Assembly: GCA_032718475.1 (NCBI GenBank)
Contig: JAUCBJ010007664.1
Location: 42,226-106,225 of the forward strand
Length of the DNA stretch: 64,000 nucleotides
Direction of reading: 5' to 3'
Source of the DNA: Nemertoderma westbladi
Lineage: Eukaryota > Xenacoelomorpha > Nemertodermatida > Nemertodermatidae
In this document: piece after piece, positions 58,201-60,146 of the stretch
Layout of the letters: each line of letters opens with the position of its first letter
Position numbering within the stretch: position 1 is the first letter of the stretch
Translations under genes and position numbers: made by a program
The notes under the pieces: generated by a model
What the model was told of the DNA's origin: nothing
The model's input: only the letters and a program-made list of their open reading frames with translations
Databases searched by the model: none

Positions 58201-60146
58201 CACGGGGTCAACTAAACGTTCCACATGGTCGTCAACAAAACAGTCCACATGATGAATGAAACGTTCCACAGGGTCAACTAAACGTTCCATATAGTCAACG
58301 AAACATCCCGCAGGGCCAAACGTTCCCAGTCCAGTTACCTTTCTCCTTGAGTTCGTTGTAGACCACAGTGACACCTTTACACTCTGGAACATTAATGAAT
58401 GCATCGTTCCAGGTCTGTATCAATGCGAGCACCTTGTCCTGTACGATGGTGGGGGGGTTGTTCTTGGGTTGTATGACCTTAACGAGGTCGTTCACGAACT
58501 CCTTCTGGCACACTAACGTATGAAGCTTGATCCCGCAGTTCTTTACGAGTGTCTCTAGGACCTGCGTTATATAATATGCACATTCTGGTTATAGACACAC
58601 CCACTGAATTTATCTGTTTATAAACAGGAGGGCAGGAGCAGATAGATAGATTTATTCATCTATTTATGTAAAAACAATAACAAATGCGCCAAACAATGTA
58701 TATAAATGTATTGACCAACACAACATATAGGATTACCCATAAAGCTTTGTAGCTTATTTCCAATTATATTAACTTTGTTGCTCTGATATCCAATCTTCCA
58801 TTCTTGTTTACATTAAGTACAGTACTTAGTTAGAGTTTTGAATTACAGTTGCCTTTATTAAAAATTATACAATTGTTTGTGCAGGTGATGGGGTTTAAAA
58901 CTTACCGTTATTGTAAGGAGGACAACTTTAAAGTTTTTACAAGTTAGGCGTTTCTTTATCGCTTTTACTGCATCTTTTGACCTAAGAAGATATTATAATA
59001 CCGAATTCAATCTTACAGTTACCGGTATGTGAAACTTTTATACAATAGGTACCGGTAGGCCTATCACTATGTTATATACACTTTACAGGTACCACAAACG
59101 ATGTGTCATTCATGATGACGGGGCACATTATACCAAAATATAGGTAAAAGTGCCGCAAATTTTTAAAAGCCGATCGAATTCGAAACCAAAATAATTGCAC
59201 TCAGCGAAATTAACTACAGTTTGGGAAAAATCATTTACAAAATCAAAATTATTTCCCTTGCCATTTTATTTCAGGCTACAAATTTTAAGGAAAAAGGTTA
59301 GCAGAACAGTCTTGAACAATATTTTTAGATATATTTAAACTTTATCCGTTACCATGGAAACGGGCATATTCAGCATAAAGAGCCTCAGTCATTTGTATAT
59401 TGCCGCTAATCGTTATAGCTAACCGATGGACAGACACGACTTACTATATACAAGGAGTCTAAATCTGTATAAACAACTACATTTCGTTGAGAAATATCCG
59501 AGATATGAGGATCGAGAAATAGTTTGTTTTGCCCTGCGTGAGGCGCATAAGTACTAACCCATCGTCACCAGTTTGATTTACGGCGTCGCAGATTTCCATA
59601 TTAAGACTCCAGTCTTCACTTTCCAGTGAATTGTCTGTTGCATGTTCTAGAATGCAAAAATCGTTAAGGTTATATCCTGTTTTGGGGGTATTGAAATTTA
59701 AACACGAACTAATCCAGCTTTTATGCAGTAACCTGACCGTCGGACAGTAGGCCTAGCGAACTATCTTGGGACTTTGAGCGGTATTTGGATTTATATTTTG
59801 GTTAGGGTTAGTGTTTAGGCCTCAACTAAGGCTGTAAGGCCACCACTAAACTGTAACCAGCAAGTTTCAGACAGTATAGAAAAAAGCAGTTTCACTGTCT
59901 CCCCCCGCGAACATGACCAATAATTACTGTACAGATTTGTTATACTGTAATTGCAATATCCTCAATAATATTAATATAACTTAATTAATTAATAATGTCC
60001 TACTTACTATACTAATAAATAGTAGTCCACCACTACAACCCTAGCTGTACGAATGAATTATTATTACTTAATATACCGACACATAACTTACCGATCCGTA
60101 CGCCGATAGGGGTAGATAACGGATTTTGTCCAAATAATGACGACAT
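4063..60146 (-). CDS. TOM1: TOM1-family VHS/GAT endosomal sorting adaptor, ten exons over 56 kb
   Basis: Ten minus-strand exons join in frame into 508 residues, close to vertebrate TOM1 (~490) and TOM1L2 (~507). Family role: ubiquitin- and clathrin-binding adaptors of endosomes that work with Tollip. Seen here: an N-terminal VHS domain (about residues 1-150, with PKNNPPTIV and [10 protein letters not shown]), a GAT domain (about 204-300, with [18 protein letters not shown]), a clathrin-box-like LIDLG (about 330), FDMFAQSR (about 384-391), an IDKWL motif, and the C-terminal [12 protein letters not shown] and KLFGL. Every junction has GT and AG ends and keeps phase (phases 1,2,0,1,0,1,1,2,0), which is strong evidence that the distant exons belong together. 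The start ATG (60144-60146) opens with MSSLFGQNP, like the family. Intron 7 contains five other genes. Not verified: transcript continuity across introns 5 and 7. Confidence 0.9.
4322..4490 (-). CDS. TOM1: TOM1 exon 9 (residues 401-457)
   Basis: Acceptor TTTGTAG, strong donor TGT|GTAAGT. It encodes [12 protein letters not shown] and ends [17 protein letters not shown]; the last part corresponds to the family segment just before the TSEEF box. Enters in phase 2, exits in phase 0. An ACATGTATCCT word spanning the donor is repeated about 40 bases downstream in intron 9. Confidence 0.88.
4570..7030 (+). mobile_element. Decayed LINE (non-LTR retrotransposon), copy 1
   Basis: A 5'-truncated copy in TOM1 intron 8, antisense to TOM1. 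Pieces in several frames give an APE-type endonuclease end (ILGDFNA-like FLGDFNASL), a reverse transcriptase with FADDL, and a C-terminal region with [17 protein letters not shown] and LRFAGHC-type motifs. The 3' end is a (TAG)n tail after TGCCGATCC. Against copy 2 it lacks about 330 bp of the RT N-terminal half near 5840. Its clade is not certain. The 5' limit is approximate. Confidence 0.85.
4617..6986 (+). pseudogene. LINE ORF2 remnant (endonuclease / reverse transcriptase)
   Basis: Frames change several times (near 4910, 5660, 5900-6060 and 6260), so no intact product is possible. Recognisable in order: endonuclease GDFNA (about 4820), a linker with WKAHFEKLL (about 5640), RT opening [13 protein letters not shown] (about 5780), the GDTLAPFLF box (about 6050), the catalytic FADDL box (about 6205), and the C-terminal domain to 6986. 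The region carrying the first RT motifs is deleted. Confidence 0.85.
7031..7439. mobile_element. Fold-back MITE-like element, ~170-bp inverted arms
   Basis: Left arm (7031-7200) and right arm (about 7270-7439) are inverted copies. Both carry TTTTGAAAATCGG/GGG, TGTGATTGGCT, CTACAGATT and CACTTTCAATTGGTATAAGC-like words. Ends read GGGAGCAAATTTT and, inverted, GGGAAGCCAATTTT. There is no ORF. It begins exactly where the LINE (TAG)n tail ends. Confidence 0.8.
7440..8154. other. Non-coding TOM1 intron 8 sequence
   Basis: No gene is supported; small ORFs here resemble nothing known to me. A moderately GC-rich patch at 7770-8100 might be an old repeat fragment. Confidence 0.45.
8155..8360. repeat. 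ACTAATTTTT-rich repeat
   Basis: The words ACTAATTTT and ACTTTTTT recur on both strands. Very similar T-rich ACTAATTTTT sequence appears at 61612-61800, also beside a fold-back element (61471-61521), suggesting one compound dispersed repeat. Confidence 0.5.
8646..8824. mobile_element. Fold-back element
   Basis: An inverted repeat with outer arms TTAGCGAAATTCA and TGAATTTCGCTAA, and inner arms GAGTTTTCCAGTCGTTGGCA and its diverged complement TGCCAACTCTTGTAAAACTC. The inner arms recur at 61471-61521. No coding capacity; a small MITE is likely. Confidence 0.65.
8825..9472. other. Non-coding TOM1 intron 8 sequence
   Basis: No gene visible. An ACT trinucleotide run at 8946-8962 next to AGG resembles the LINE 3' tail in reverse, but the match is too short to call. 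Confidence 0.45.
9473..9623 (-). CDS. TOM1: TOM1 exon 8 (residues 351-400)
   Basis: Acceptor TTTAAG, donor AAAG|GTGGGT. It encodes a linker ending [10 protein letters not shown], matching the conserved EFDMFA segment of TOM1 proteins. It joins exon 7 in phase 1 (24.4 kb away, across the five nested genes) and exon 9 in phase 2 without a stop. Confidence 0.87.
9718..9812. repeat. Dispersed copy of the 62-bp repeat
   Basis: Carries AACCAAAACAATAAACGAT, TTGAGGGAAACGACCAGG and GTTACAGAGGCGGTCTTAT, a diverged copy of the array at 36358-36655, plus the start of a second unit. Confidence 0.7.
10139..10255. promoter_or_regulatory. Palindromic TGCACTAT repeats upstream of SMPD2
   Basis: Several copies of ATGCACTATTATTAATAGTGCAC-like half-sites (ATAGTGCAC, TGCACTAT), interleaved with CTCAAGGA words, 180-300 bp before the SMPD2 ATG. 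The position and dyad symmetry would suit a regulatory element; a simple small repeat is equally possible. Confidence 0.3.
10436..11617 (+). CDS. SMPD2: Neutral sphingomyelinase (SMPD2-type), single exon
   Basis: A 393-residue protein, near the size of vertebrate SMPD2 (~420). Family role: Mg2+-dependent hydrolysis of membrane phospholipid head groups (sphingomyelin, lyso-PAF) at ER/nuclear membranes. Seen: the DNase I-like fold with FNLNCWM (residues 12-18), the catalytic-metal region LEELW (48-52), GDFNH (178-182), RIDFILY (232-238) and the catalytic SDHEAV (265-270). Two hydrophobic helices follow (about 314-336 and 340-366), the membrane anchor typical of SMPD2. The ATG at 10436 gives the family N-terminus. 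It is uninterrupted and lies wholly inside TOM1 intron 7, antisense to TOM1. Coding GC is well above its flanks. No missing key residue is seen. Confidence 0.93.
   Translation: MADEEQRLLRVFNLNCWMLMWPLSRQISRRMNLIVTHLNEEAYDVVVLEELWLGSLFAHLRDAVRHRYPHSHHYLGWISGSGLAILSAHPIRSVASFPMKLNGWPHRFLHGDWIAQKGVAAAVIDYAGIRIRVYGVHLHACYNYDENRDAYKAHRIAQSMDVANVIGTPTLEPTIVCGDFNHQSDYLGTRILRGECGLRDAWEAAGGSYNGETSDRPTNPYCGLPYRPTGQRIDFILYRDGYAPDPVRIRPVSARVVRNDSDPMSDHEAVVAEFVVETPGQQVPDNPEEELMYHYRSAERIFQTNLRDLRSWRFWLIGWLVCLLGLLVGTVWCSVLPWLSAWSVCVLFGVGCLLLGYTVYLLLAIYIELNVTQSYILELRCSMKCNERKPNDK
11852..11857 (+). terminator. Candidate SMPD2 poly(A) signal (AATAAA)
   Basis: AATAAA about 235 bases after the SMPD2 stop. Further candidates exist near 12260, so use is uncertain. 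Confidence 0.35.
12296..13606. repeat. 22-bp CpG-rich minisatellite, left part
   Basis: About 60 units of a 22-bp repeat, ATGGCGCGGCACAGTGACTA plus AG, with variants (GATGAAGCGG, GATGGCGAGG, ACATGGCGGGG). It is much more GC- and CpG-rich than its surroundings. The word AAGATGGCG in most units equals the core of the YY1 consensus. Larger blocks are duplicated: 12735 onwards reappears at 15250 onwards. A LINE insertion at 13607 splits the array. Confidence 0.95.
13607..15249 (-). mobile_element. LINE copy 2 inserted in the 22-bp array
   Basis: Same family as the LINE at 4570-7030, sharing the 3' end TGCCGATCC followed by (TAG)n. It is 5'-truncated within ORF2, before the RT. Flanks on both sides read GCACGGCAC (13598-13606 and 15250-15258), a 9-bp target-site duplication. 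An uninterrupted counterpart of the target is at 12735-12743. It runs in the same sense as TOM1. Confidence 0.9.
13733..15246 (-). pseudogene. LINE reverse transcriptase, 5'-truncated
   Basis: About 500 residues of near-intact [44 protein letters not shown], the [13 protein letters not shown] box with the first catalytic Asp, [18 protein letters not shown] with the catalytic Asp pair, then FCYLGSWI and VLLYGSPCW. The endonuclease is missing. Near 13746 an extra A against copy 1 shifts the frame and ends the ORF at LKGHWP before the last conserved segment. The apparent first ~10 residues come from the minisatellite, so there is no genuine start codon. Confidence 0.88.
15250..15786. repeat. 22-bp CpG-rich minisatellite, right part
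   Basis: Continuation of the array beyond the LINE. The first ~400 bp are nearly identical, unit for unit, to 12735-13130 (same order of variants such as GATACACAGTG and GGTGCGCGGC), showing block duplication before the LINE inserted. Confidence 0.93.
15787..16044. other. Short non-coding spacer
   Basis: AT-rich sequence between the minisatellite and the stop of the MurC-like gene. On the minus strand it is the likely 3' UTR, with an ATTAAA at 16035-16040 very close to the stop. Confidence 0.4.
16045..17413 (-). CDS. murC: Bacterial-type MurC-like Mur ligase, with a single frameshift
   Basis: An ORF of 414 residues from 17413 resembles UDP-N-acetylmuramate-L-alanine ligase (MurC; peptidoglycan precursor synthesis in bacteria). 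Seen: Rossmann [10 protein letters not shown] (11-20), P-loop AGSHGKTTL (117-125), [11 protein letters not shown] (172-182), DADHMDTY (195-202), GRHCVEG (286-292), and a C-terminal domain with AHHP (340-343), [14 protein letters not shown] and SSREVP. After SSREVP the frame breaks at a five-base run (GGGGG on the plus strand, 16203-16207). One base fewer there would continue as [15 protein letters not shown] to a stop at 16045, about 455 codons, the normal MurC length. Several substrate-motif residues differ from bacterial MurC. Flanks are animal-type, so transfer is more likely than contamination. Whether it is active is unknown. Confidence 0.82.
17414..18324. other. Spacer between the MurC-like gene and TTC21B
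   Basis: AT-rich, no gene. An eight-base G run lies at about 17633-17640. Nothing identified as a promoter, though it should hold the MurC-like gene's upstream region and the TTC21B 3' end. Confidence 0.45.
18325..18330 (-). terminator. Candidate TTC21B poly(A) signal (AATAAA)
   Basis: AATAAA on the minus strand about 72 bases past the TTC21B stop, a normal spacing. It is in the same sense as TOM1 and inside its intron 7. Confidence 0.45.
18402..22352 (-). CDS. TTC21B: TTC21B / IFT139, intraflagellar transport-A subunit, single exon
   Basis: A 1316-residue protein, the same length as human TTC21B. Family role: TPR-solenoid subunit of the IFT-A complex, needed for retrograde transport in cilia. 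Seen: an N-terminal segment of the family type ([14 protein letters not shown]), then tetratricopeptide repeats along nearly the whole length, e.g. [20 protein letters not shown] (about 112-131), [20 protein letters not shown] (about 337-356), [20 protein letters not shown] (about 760) and a terminal block with [20 protein letters not shown]. Residues from [16 protein letters not shown] onward match the family closely. The ORF is uninterrupted for 3.95 kb, unusual because vertebrate orthologues have many introns. It lies inside TOM1 intron 7 in the same sense, one kilobase upstream of the MurC-like gene. The related TTC21A is the alternative; residue similarity favours TTC21B. Confidence 0.93.
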   Translation of the reverse strand: MSDVGPEILPTLIYYFRNKCYHHVYKFTLDTIDMVGNEPLLSFFKGISMTMKGKSTDAIRELEKMQNQSPFNICATLALIAAHKSTKSSDREAIQSLDAKLKEERKRANEESLYHAALYLWLIDRGDKAREYIDRALKQKPDRPKLMILRGWLDLTSGNEQSMRRSYKMFDDAGAEDDIECLLGKAEYARQVGKQSRALGFINKLNVSYPKFIPALLVKAKLLLSVNDWDQANEAVQRALAIDKNNLESKKLDTLMVIGRDGDYSEGANRLAELQDDLMRSEPENVYQFCSVANAFSHMCGRNEHVLQRCVQILHRIVPGHTNDVQVLLEMGEQLYLQGEYKSAGGQFQEAAKLDETSQAALIGFVKCQLALDNLESASQQLEFMVHVQESLGTAEQSAELLYLYAVLARKQNKSSVEVNDLIIKAANLHFASLPKAPLGLEFYQVLCPELVIQMVYDYLRLVPQEPESTGKSSMMLSRAVGLLDPLIRNVPGLQEARLLLARIRYLSGDLEAAQSTLETQLAANPTSSEGHMLMAQINIALKHYKQAEQSLEQALSYNFEVRDHPKYHIVKAKIMRLTDNAEGSVKQLEQAMKLPGVKRVLDQRKAASIKKGIAVTDSDRVSVFLDLADSYRLNEQHHEATMVMQDAINEFQGGSEAYRITLSNADLAVAKGDVDTAIKMLRDVTPEQPHFVKAREKMADIYLNEKKDRHLFAACYREMVDKQPTVYTCVLLGDAYMSIQEPDKAIEVYDIALKKSPKDVSISKKIGQAMIKTHNYHKAITYYETVLKSGEQSALRYDLAELLMKLKRFEESEKVVRVVLDHDTDNELSSLVEVTKCKVLLAKIYQRTGRKDESVSALEEARAMQSKVMRRVGVEQPDQLPSQKQLASAICSELGDHAADVNRDFNRAIELYQEALQHVDELSSRLRLAKLHLADNDLDACQHMCSVLLNRDMENDEAETMLAEIMFRKNDYDQAMFHYQQMLGRNPRNFVALSHLIALLRRAGKLSEGERFIQTADKSSPRAAMEPGFHYTSGLYSWYIGKPTDALKSFNRARRDTQWGERSCCHMVEICLNPDNETMGGEALDMDDIGDSAEKLEGERAAYATAEKILAELKAMGSSNYEILRNYLLMSSKVKGNVEKALNSFLQMVTAQRDHVPAALGVATAYMLLKMTPRARNELKRISKLSWNSIDAEDFEKCWLLLGDVYIQGGKYDIAQELLKRCINYNKSCCKAYEYMGFIMEKEQSYKDAADHYEKAWGLNNRNNPTIGYKLAFNYLKAKRYCDAVDVCHAVLKSNPNYPKIRKDILDKARSCIRV
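22353..22979. other. Non-coding region upstream of TTC21B
   Basis: AT-rich with many CCGGTACCGGTACC-type words and small palindromic GGGGTATAAAAATACCCC-like motifs (near 22740, 22950 and again 23780). It presumably includes the TTC21B promoter; no element is assigned. Confidence 0.4.
22980..23545. repeat. Degenerate ~230-bp tandem repeat, about three copies
   Basis: Copies starting near 22985, 23222 and 23420 share TCATTTTGGTTTCATTGGAA-like text, CAATGGT.GA, GACCAAAT.ATCAGTA and GCTGTGGTGTAT-like segments. They are strongly diverged and have no lasting ORF. Confidence 0.5.
23546..25127. other. Non-coding region with a GGCCATACCACC hairpin
   Basis: No gene. At 24244-24289 there is a hairpin with 15-bp perfect arms (TGGCCATACCACCCC) and a 16-base loop. 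Related GGCCATACAACCC words occur at 24645-24680. The rest is AT-rich with scattered GGTACCGG words. Confidence 0.55.
25128..26815. repeat. 21-bp minisatellite between TTC21B and PPP2R3C
   Basis: About 80 units of GTGAACTTAGATCCTAACTA plus G, with frequent internal deletions (CTAACTATTAGATCC) and substitutions (TTGATCC, TTAGTTCC). Stops occur in the unit, so it is non-coding. It lies in TOM1 intron 7. Confidence 0.95.
26816..27580. other. Non-coding stretch upstream of the PPP2R3C 3' end
   Basis: No gene recognised. A cluster of ATATCGCGAG words (about 27405-27495) forms a small local repeat. Confidence 0.45.
27258..27282 (+). mobile_element. Solo fragment of the LINE 3' end
   Basis: The 25 bases starting TGCAGCTGCAATGCAGCA match the 3' end of the LINE copies at 4570-7030 and 13607-15249 with one mismatch. 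The (TAG)n tail is replaced by ATAGATAGACTAG. The rest of the element is missing or unrecognisable. Confidence 0.5.
27581..27586 (-). terminator. Candidate PPP2R3C poly(A) signal (AATAAA)
   Basis: AATAAA on the minus strand about 97 bases past the PPP2R3C stop, in the same sense as the host gene TOM1. Confidence 0.4.
27683..29071 (-). CDS. PPP2R3C: PP2A regulatory subunit B'' gamma (PPP2R3C / G5PR), single exon
   Basis: A 462-residue protein, near the ~450 of vertebrate PPP2R3C. Family role: EF-hand B''-type regulatory subunit that recruits protein phosphatase 2A (and PP5), acting at centrosomes and in lymphocyte survival in mammals. Seen: [15 protein letters not shown] (about 55-69), [16 protein letters not shown] (87-102), [20 protein letters not shown] (157-176), [20 protein letters not shown] (180-199), a canonical EF-hand loop [12 protein letters not shown] (about 285-296) and the C-terminal [17 protein letters not shown]. 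Similarity to the family is very high from residue 55; the first ~50 residues are divergent. The start is the ATG at 29071 ([10 protein letters not shown]). The ORF is uninterrupted and lies in TOM1 intron 7, same sense. Confidence 0.95.
   Translation of the reverse strand: MAAESLKDKLRAYVAAKGTTKRTEEEIEANASAQLNELHCSMKDQTGAVERDNEIPRFYYKLPGEDEVLKQKLREESRAVFLQRRSRELLDNEELQNLWFLLEKHHTPPLVLEEQMINYEDFLKVAEQSGAKCRPFFTACVFARLLHKDPYGRLSIMQFFNYVMRKVWLHQTRIGLSLYDVAGQGYLKESDLENYILELIPTLPQLDGLEKTFYSFYVCTAVRKFFFFLDPLRTGKIKIQDVLACSFLDDLLELRDEDLSKDMQDSNWFSAPTALRVYGQYLNLDKDHNGMLSKEELGKYGTGTLTNVFLDRVFQECLTYDGEMDYKTYLDFVLALENRKEPQALAYIFKLLDINNQGYLDVFSINYFFRAIQEQMSLHGQEPVSFQDVKNEIFDMVKPREDQRISLKDLINSGQGETVSSILIDLNGFWTYENREVLVPDISDDGDSLGDSCDKGTSPDDE
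29072..31116. other. Intergenic (TOM1 intron 7) between PPP2R3C and MFSD11
   Basis: Divergent upstream regions of PPP2R3C and MFSD11, 2 kb apart. A 25-base poly-C tract lies at 29617-29641. Small ORFs at 29830-30540 overlap in several frames and resemble nothing known. No promoter element assigned. Confidence 0.5.
31117..32496 (+). CDS. MFSD11: UNC93-like major facilitator protein MFSD11, single exon
   Basis: A 459-residue multi-pass membrane protein, close to vertebrate MFSD11 (449). MFSD11 is an orphan UNC93-family transporter whose substrate is unknown. Seen: [20 protein letters not shown] in the first membrane helix, [18 protein letters not shown] in the second, [11 protein letters not shown], the family block [57 protein letters not shown] and [13 protein letters not shown], consistent with about 12 helices. 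The start is the ATG at 31117 (MATCGCGRQ); the frame is open upstream to a GTG at 31102, which I do not use. The gene is uninterrupted, inside TOM1 intron 7 and antisense to TOM1. Confidence 0.95.
   Translation: MATCGCGRQRFNVIILGISFMLVFTAFQTCSIVEQTVLNGMHRDHSNFNGSGYYSLAIIYGVFAASNWIAPSVISVTGPRVALVAGGVVYSLFIASFIYPVEWLLYVGSCVLGVGAAIIWTAQGNFLTINSNEDTIGRNSGIFWALLQCSLVFGNLYVYFTFEGVTYIDDTTREELFFALLGVSCLGVIAMFFLKKRGNADQENLLSVPAPGESNPKGPLDALKLSFRLFKTREMLILSACFAYTGLELTYFSGVYGTCIGNTSAFGGNVKKYIGISGMLIGAGEILGGGIFGLAGKRTNKFGRDPIVLLGFLVHCLTFFLSFINLPQRSPIEPDLSPTYINPNLPLALLSSFLLGFGDSCYNTQIYSLLGFMFPEDSAPAFALFKFVQSTGAMVAFFYSGTLILKWQLLILVVMNFVGMMSFLNVELSCRRSTNTGYSRINVQENVGSKDRSCGEPQT
32497..32921. other. MFSD11 3' flank
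   Basis: AT-rich with no gene; it probably contains the MFSD11 3' UTR ending after 32731. Confidence 0.45.
32731..32736 (+). terminator. Candidate MFSD11 poly(A) signal (AATAAA)
   Basis: AATAAA about 235 bases after the MFSD11 stop on the plus strand. Confidence 0.35.
32922..33115 (+). mobile_element. Probable tRNA-derived SINE fragment
   Basis: An A-box-like TGGTCTAGTGA at 32923 is followed about 42 bases later by a B-box-like AGATTCAACCACTGG, with GGCTGCCAATCAGGAGGCC between. This is the layout of a tRNA-like SINE head with internal pol III promoter. It cannot be a functional tRNA because the cloverleaf stems are imperfect. The 3' limit is uncertain. Confidence 0.5.
33116..33978. other. 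Non-coding stretch between MFSD11 and TOM1 exon 7
   Basis: No supported gene; the short ORFs here have no recognisable similarity. AT-rich intronic sequence of TOM1. Confidence 0.5.
33726..33731 (-). terminator. Candidate intronic poly(A) signal after exon 7
   Basis: An AATAAA hexamer on the minus strand about 250 bases beyond the in-frame stop that follows exon 7 (33979-33981). It could end a truncated TOM1 transcript, but hexamers are common in such AT-rich DNA. Confidence 0.25.
34008..34238 (-). CDS. TOM1: TOM1 exon 7, second half of the GAT domain (residues 274-350)
   Basis: Acceptor CCCCCTTTTAG, donor CTAA|GTGAGT. It encodes [20 protein letters not shown], the most diagnostic GAT segment, then a linker with PNLIDLGA (clathrin-box-like). 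Read past the donor, the frame adds nine residues and stops at 33979-33981, which would give a short isoform. Phase 1 in and out. Confidence 0.93.
34239..35030. repeat. ~22-bp minisatellite seeded on the exon 7 acceptor (intron 6)
   Basis: About 35 imperfect units, plus-strand core CTGACCTAGAAGGGGGCAAATA. In the TOM1 sense each reads TATTTGCCCCCTTCTAG|GTCAG, i.e. pyrimidine tract plus AG|GT. The array abuts exon 7 directly, and the real acceptor CCCCCTTTTAG|GTCAG is its terminal copy. Two larger units contain GGTGGAACCGATGGTTGGTTAACG. Confidence 0.92.
35212..35483. repeat. Pair of related fold-back hairpins
   Basis: The first hairpin (35212-35283) has arms TCCGGACAATTCCGACC and its near complement. 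The second (about 35403-35475) has arms related to GGCCAATTCCGACCCAT and ATGGGTCGTAATTTTC. Both share the words GACAATTCCGACC and GGGTC, so they look like two copies of one small fold-back element. Confidence 0.6.
35484..35891. other. AT-rich intron 6 stretch, no gene
   Basis: Unique sequence ending in an A/T-rich run of ATAAAAAAAAT-like words (about 35750-35880). Nothing coding is recognised. Confidence 0.5.
35892..37163. mobile_element. DNA element with long terminal inverted repeats, ~1.27 kb
   Basis: The outer ends GGTGGCCCATCAGTATCA and GGTGGCCCATGAGTATCA are inverted copies. Inside them, 35936-36170 and about 36855-37098 form a long inverted repeat of over 200 bp; both arms carry GGCGGTTGTGTGCAAGTCAAG and CGAAGTTCGATG. 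No transposase ORF is present. The centre holds a 62-bp tandem repeat. The right end lies 22 bases inside intron 6, next to the exon 6 donor. Confidence 0.7.
36358..36655. repeat. 62-bp tandem repeat (about five units)
   Basis: Units share CTAACCAAAACAATAAACGAT, an AATTGAGGGAAAGGAACAGG box and GTTACAGAG.CAGGCTTTT. It sits between the arms of the inverted-repeat element. A diverged copy occurs at 9718-9812 beside TOM1 exon 8, so the unit is a dispersed family. Confidence 0.85.
37186..37396 (-). CDS. TOM1: TOM1 exon 6, first half of the GAT domain (residues 204-273)
   Basis: Acceptor TTTTAAG, donor CACCG|GTTGGT. It encodes [19 protein letters not shown], then [10 protein letters not shown] and [13 protein letters not shown], matching the GAT helices of TOM1. 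The donor GTTGGT is not a strong consensus but is required to join exon 7 in frame. Enters in phase 0, exits in phase 1. Confidence 0.9.
37487..37526. repeat. Perfect 40-bp palindrome
   Basis: The sequence from CATGGAATAC to GTATTCCATG is its own reverse complement over all 40 bases, with no spacer. It lies in TOM1 intron 5, between the minisatellite edge and the exon 6 acceptor, 90 bases from the latter. Confidence 0.9.
37573..57039. repeat. Giant ~60-bp minisatellite in TOM1 intron 5 (about 19.5 kb)
   Basis: Roughly 320 tandem units. The commonest unit is 60 bp; 64-, 66- and 68-bp variants differ in the stretch between CACCTG and CTACCTACC. In the TOM1 sense each unit carries (ACC)CAG|GTGAGAATACTGG, then ACTAAGTTAATAAAACTAAG, then TTTGGTAGGTAG. 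Variant sites include GTGAG/GTGTG and TTTTATT/TTATATT. The array starts exactly at the exon 5/intron 5 junction. The 60-bp length keeps a plus-strand frame open (20-residue unit containing [17 protein letters not shown]); I regard that as spurious. Confidence 0.97.
57040..57206 (-). CDS. TOM1: TOM1 exon 5 (residues 148-203), donor inside a minisatellite
   Basis: Starts after CCAAG and ends CCCATACAG|GTGAGAATACTGG. It encodes [15 protein letters not shown], the conserved end of the VHS region, followed by a proline/glutamine-rich linker ending RGPIQ. The last ~12 exon bases and the donor are the first copy of the 60-bp repeat that fills intron 5. Exits in phase 0. Confidence 0.9.
57261..58311. 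repeat. 21-bp minisatellite filling TOM1 intron 4
   Basis: About 50 units of a 21-bp repeat, core AACGTTCCACATGGTCAACG on the plus strand, with variants (CACGTGGCC, CACATTATC). The array begins close to the exon 4 donor and ends about 55 bases before the exon 5 acceptor. Because 21 is a multiple of three, several frames stay open and give spurious long ORFs built of a 7-residue unit such as VDHVERF. Confidence 0.95.
58339..58561 (-). CDS. TOM1: TOM1 exon 4, core of the VHS domain (residues 74-147)
   Basis: Starts after GCAG and ends AAAG|GTAACT. It encodes [10 protein letters not shown], then [20 protein letters not shown] and a NELKEK end, all hallmarks of TOM1-type VHS domains. The donor matters: reading straight on meets a stop within 13 codons in intron 4. 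Exits in phase 1. Confidence 0.95.
58906..58981 (-). CDS. TOM1: TOM1 exon 3 (residues 48-73)
   Basis: Preceded by CTTAG and followed by GTAAG. It encodes [13 protein letters not shown] followed by [10 protein letters not shown], matching the VHS helices that carry the family KKR motif. Enters in phase 2, exits in phase 0. Intron 3 is 344 bp. Confidence 0.9.
59559..59646 (-). CDS. TOM1: TOM1 exon 2 (residues 19-47)
   Basis: Preceded by TCTAG and followed by GTTAG. It encodes [19 protein letters not shown], the highly conserved second helix region of TOM1 VHS domains. It joins exon 1 in phase 1 and exits in phase 2. Intron 1 (445 bp) and intron 2 (577 bp) contain nothing recognisable. Confidence 0.9.
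60092..60146 (-). CDS. TOM1: TOM1 exon 1 (coding part, residues 1-18)
   Basis: Encodes [18 protein letters not shown], the start of the VHS domain, and ends in phase 1 at ATCG|GTAAG. Family members start with a similar short segment ending in G-x-R-I. No upstream in-frame extension is needed. Confidence 0.85.

Noticed and set aside
57208-58404. Several 130-335-codon ORFs on both strands over the 21-bp array
   Set aside because: Overlapping frames on both strands are open because the unit is a multiple of three; none joins exon 4 in frame, and the array is intron 4.
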